NCBI GenBank assembly: GCA_946480015.1
Contig: CAMLIL010000003.1
Coordinates: 1 to 64,000, forward strand
Direction: 5' to 3'
Length of the DNA stretch: 64,000 nucleotides
Origin: an uncultured Oxalobacteraceae bacterium
GTDB taxonomy: Bacteria > Pseudomonadota > Gammaproteobacteria > Burkholderiales > Burkholderiaceae
This document shows positions 61,921 through 64,000 of this stretch, piece by piece; position 1 is the first letter of the stretch, and the number at the start of each line of letters is the position of its first letter. The notes beneath the pieces are model-generated. The model ran no database searches, had not been told where the DNA came from, and saw nothing but the letters and a program-made list of their open reading frames with translations. A program made the position numbers and the translations under genes.

Positions 61921-61936
61921 ATTGGAACGTTCCAAT
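61921..61936. promoter_or_regulatory. LacI-type palindromic operator
   Basis: ATTGGAACGTTCCAAT is a perfect 16-bp palindrome with the central CG typical of LacI/GalR operators. It is just downstream of the predicted -10 and 21 bp before the operon's first ATG, a position that blocks transcription. Confidence 0.8.
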
Positions 61937-61940
61937 TTGC

Positions 61941-61970
61941 ATGCTAAAAGAAATGGTTTCAAATTGTCAA
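61941..61970 (-). promoter_or_regulatory. predicted operon promoter
   Basis: On the minus strand: -35 TTGACA (61965-61970), 18-bp spacer, -10 TAGCAT (61941-61946). The perfect -35 and weak -10 fit a regulated promoter; the operator starts 4 bp further on. Confidence 0.6.
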
Positions 61971-62227
61971 GTGGAGCGGCGCAGCTTGCGCCACCCGCCG
62001 GCCTCGACAATCAAAACCTGCATTGTTCAGTTAAAAAGCGCCAAATTCTATCGACACCTTACACCGGCCAAGACCGCCCCACCTTCGATTGCAAGCACTT
62101 TGAAAGGTATCTGAAAGCAAGATGAAAGTTTCAGGCCATTTTCGGGCATTCATGTCGCTGCCCAATATCGCTATTTGCGAAACCCTCCCCTAGACTGCCC
62201 CCATGTCGAGTGTCACGCCTGGTCCGG

Positions 62228-62671
62228 CGGACGTAAGCTTCGCCTACAACGCCGAACTGCTGGCCAAGAAAAACTGCCGGCTCCGGCCTGCTGGTCGGAC
62301 CTGATCAAGCCGCAGTACAAGGGCACGACGTTCCGGGCGAAGTGATGCAAGGCTTCCCGGTCAAGAGCGCCACCCCGTGCGAAGGCACCGGCTACGAAAT
62401 CGGCTCGATGTCGATCATCAAGGGCGCACGCAACCTGAGCAATGCCAAGAAATTCTACGACTGGGCGCTCACCGCCCCGGCGCAGGAACTGGCCGCCGCG
62501 GGCAAGCAGTTCCAGCTGCCGTCGAACAAGGATGCCAAGGTAGATCCGCGTGTGCCTGACGTCAAGCAAATCAAGATGATCAACTACGACTTCGAAAAAT
62601 ACGGCAAGGCCGCAGAGCGCAAGCGCCCGCTCGAGCGTTGGGAACGCGAGGTCAACGGCAGCAGCAACTAA
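62228..62671 (+). pseudogene. remnant of an iron(III)/phosphonate-type ABC substrate-binding protein
   Basis: Pieces of a periplasmic binding protein appear in three frames. DVSFAYNAELLAKKN is read from 62230, CWSDLIKPQYKG from 62289 in another frame, then QGFPVKSATPCEGTGYEIGSM onward from 62345 in the third, running to the normal C-terminus (LPSNKDAKVDPRVPD, NYDFEKYGKAAERKRP). The middle of the protein (over 50 residues) is missing. The gene is therefore frameshifted and internally deleted. The sensor kinase downstream is a common neighbour of such transport genes. Confidence 0.8.
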
Positions 62672-62775
62672 GCCGCAGCGCGCTGGCGCGGCGCCCTCCA
62701 CGGCGCCGCGCCATCATCAACACGGGCAATGCGCGCTGCTGTCGATCGAAGCCGGCGGCATCGCGATCGTCCTGG

Positions 62776-64000
62776 CTAGCCTTCCGCAACGGGCTCCTCG
62801 GCCACCAGGGCAAAGCGCACCCGCGCATCGAGCCCATAGACCTTGCCATCGATGCCGCGGTTACTCAAGGTCAGCTGCGCCCCCATCGAGTCCGCAATCT
62901 CCGCGCAGATGGTCAAGCCCAGCCCGCCACCTTTCGAACTGTGGGTGGCGGCAAACGGCTCGAACACCCGCAACTCATTCTGATCGGCGATGCCCGCCCC
63001 GGAATCCCACACGCACAGCTCGACTCCCTCGTCCAGCATCTTGACCCGTATCCCAAGGCGCGACTCGGGCGGCGTATGCCGGATCGCGTTATGCAGCAGG
63101 TTCGACACCATCTCCTTGGCCATCCAGGCGCGTCCTTCCACCCAGGCGCTGCAGGCGGCCAGCTCGAAGTCGAGATTCTTATCCGAGATTAACGGCGACA
63201 GATCAATGGCGGCCTCCTGCGCGATCACGGCCAGATCGCAACGCTCGCGCGTACCCTTGCCGCGCATCTGCTCGATGCGCGCCAGCGACAGCAATTGATT
63301 GGCCACATTGGTCGCACGGTCGACGGTGGAACTCATTTCGCGCAGCGCCTGCTCGGCCGGGAAGTCGCCGCGCATGGCCGACTGCAGCTGCATCTTGATC
63401 ACCGCCAGGGGCGTGCGCAACTGGTGCGAAGCGTTCGCCACAAAGCGCTGCTGCAGGTCGACCATCTTGTGCAGCCGCCCCATCAGTTCATTGAGCGCGG
63501 CCACCACCGGCCGCAGTTCGACCGGCGCCTGGGGCGTATTCAGCGGCGACAGGTCGTCTTCCTGACGGGCATCCAACTGTTCGCGCAAGCCTTCCAGCGG
63601 ACGCAAGGCGCGCGTAACGACATGCATGGTCACCGTCGCCACCAGCGCCAGCAGCAAGCCCTGGCGCAGCATGGTGCCCCACAGGATTTCGCGCGCGGCG
63701 CCACGCCGGTATTCCAGCGGCTCGGCGATCTGGATGACGACGTCGTCCTGCGGCAAGCGCGACCTGGACGGTTGCGCCACGGCGGCAATGCGCACCGGCG
63801 CATTGCCGTAGGTGCCTTCATACACTTTCATCAGGGTCGGCACCCACGGCCACTTGCTGCCGGTACTGCGGTACGAGGCCAGGTCGCGGTCGCCGGCCAG
63901 GTAGTTGCCCTTGCGGTCGCAGATCTTGTAAATCATGCGGGTCGAAAAACCCGCCTCATACACTTCCAGGGTGGCGAACGAGACACCCGTGCGCAATTGG
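62776..64000 (-). CDS. TctE-like sensor histidine kinase, N-terminus outside the window
   Basis: About 408 C-terminal residues of a membrane sensor kinase. A periplasmic sensor part (KWPWVPTLMKVYEGTYG) is followed by a membrane helix (LLLALVATVTMHVV), a HAMP-like segment, HisKA with the phospho-acceptor His in FVANASHQLRTPLA, and the ATPase boxes NLLHNAIRHTP, DSGAGI and GGGLGLTI. The layout matches TctE-type kinases that control tricarboxylate or phosphonate/iron transport. The response regulator would be further right. The gene continues past the window edge. Confidence 0.9.
   Translation of the reverse strand, partial: QLRTGVSFATLEVYEAGFSTRMIYKICDRKGNYLAGDRDLASYRSTGSKWPWVPTLMKVYEGTYGNAPVRIAAVAQPSRSRLPQDDVVIQIAEPLEYRRGAAREILWGTMLRQGLLLALVATVTMHVVTRALRPLEGLREQLDARQEDDLSPLNTPQAPVELRPVVAALNELMGRLHKMVDLQQRFVANASHQLRTPLAVIKMQLQSAMRGDFPAEQALREMSSTVDRATNVANQLLSLARIEQMRGKGTRERCDLAVIAQEAAIDLSPLISDKNLDFELAACSAWVEGRAWMAKEMVSNLLHNAIRHTPPESRLGIRVKMLDEGVELCVWDSGAGIADQNELRVFEPFAATHSSKGGGLGLTICAEIADSMGAQLTLSNRGIDGKVYGLDARVRFALVAEEPVAEG

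Larger units (their letters stand above)
61900..62227. other. promoter region of the catabolic operon and upstream gap
   Basis: No gene is seen. On the minus strand it carries the operon promoter (61941-61970) and the palindromic operator (61921-61936). The remainder (61980-62227) is non-coding and borders the decayed binding-protein gene. Confidence 0.65.

Overview
The window is typical betaproteobacterial chromosome of high GC content. The gene neighbourhoods (cysTWA-cysB, livHMGF, aat-bpt-pyrD, rpmB-rpmG, a phasin, a TctE-like sensor kinase) suggest Burkholderiales, most likely an Oxalobacteraceae of the Massilia/Duganella/Janthinobacterium type. That placement is inferred from protein character and gene order; no database was searched.

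Layout. 1-4.5 kb: end of dut, a degenerate M48-like lipoprotein, a tiny membrane protein, xdhC, an AlkA-type glycosylase and a MerR/TipAS regulator. 4.6-7.0 kb: a compact type VI secretion cargo unit (PAAR protein, VRR-NUC-like nuclease, DUF3396/TsiV-type immunity protein). 7.28-13.85 kb: a 6.6-kb integrative mobilizable island in the 3' end of the initiator tRNA gene. It is bounded by 18-bp direct repeats and carries a C5 methyltransferase, a putative restriction enzyme, a Vsr endonuclease, an oriT-like hairpin, a MobV-type relaxase and a tyrosine integrase. 14-27 kb: housekeeping genes (Nudix, aat, bpt, pyrD), the sulfate uptake operon with CysB, a TauE exporter, peroxiredoxin, dgkA, an IclR regulator, PBP7 and an EamA exporter with a damaged or unusual 5' end. 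27-45.6 kb: phasin, livHMGF, ispH, a SlpA-type FKBP, radC, a TonB-C/Sel1 protein, rpmB/rpmG, a lysozyme-like/secreted pair, desaturase, MscS, an RNA methyltransferase, purN, barstar, a glycine-zipper protein, a PilB/GspE ATPase and tRNA-Lys.

45.7-48.1 kb holds a tetranucleotide repeat and a 658-residue protein with a disordered N-terminus and a GT-B (MGDG synthase/MurG-like) core. 48.2-61.9 kb is a catabolic regulon. A LacI-type regulator and an UPF0303 protein read rightward and converge on a roughly 12-kb leftward operon: a Gfo/Idh/MocA dehydrogenase, a CoA-transferase, an enoyl-CoA hydratase, an aldehyde dehydrogenase, a HAD phosphatase, two GMC oxidoreductases, an SDR, a DUF993 protein and a glycerate kinase split by an in-frame stop. 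A perfect 16-bp palindrome lies in the operon promoter. Fifteen bases spanning it recur upstream of the LacI gene, which ties regulator to operon. The right edge holds a decayed ABC binding-protein gene and a TctE-like sensor kinase cut by the window end.

The most interesting items are the mobilizable restriction island, the operator-linked catabolic operon with no obvious known substrate, the GT-B protein, and several lesions (pseudo-peptidase, glycerate kinase stop, EamA stop, binding-protein remnant).
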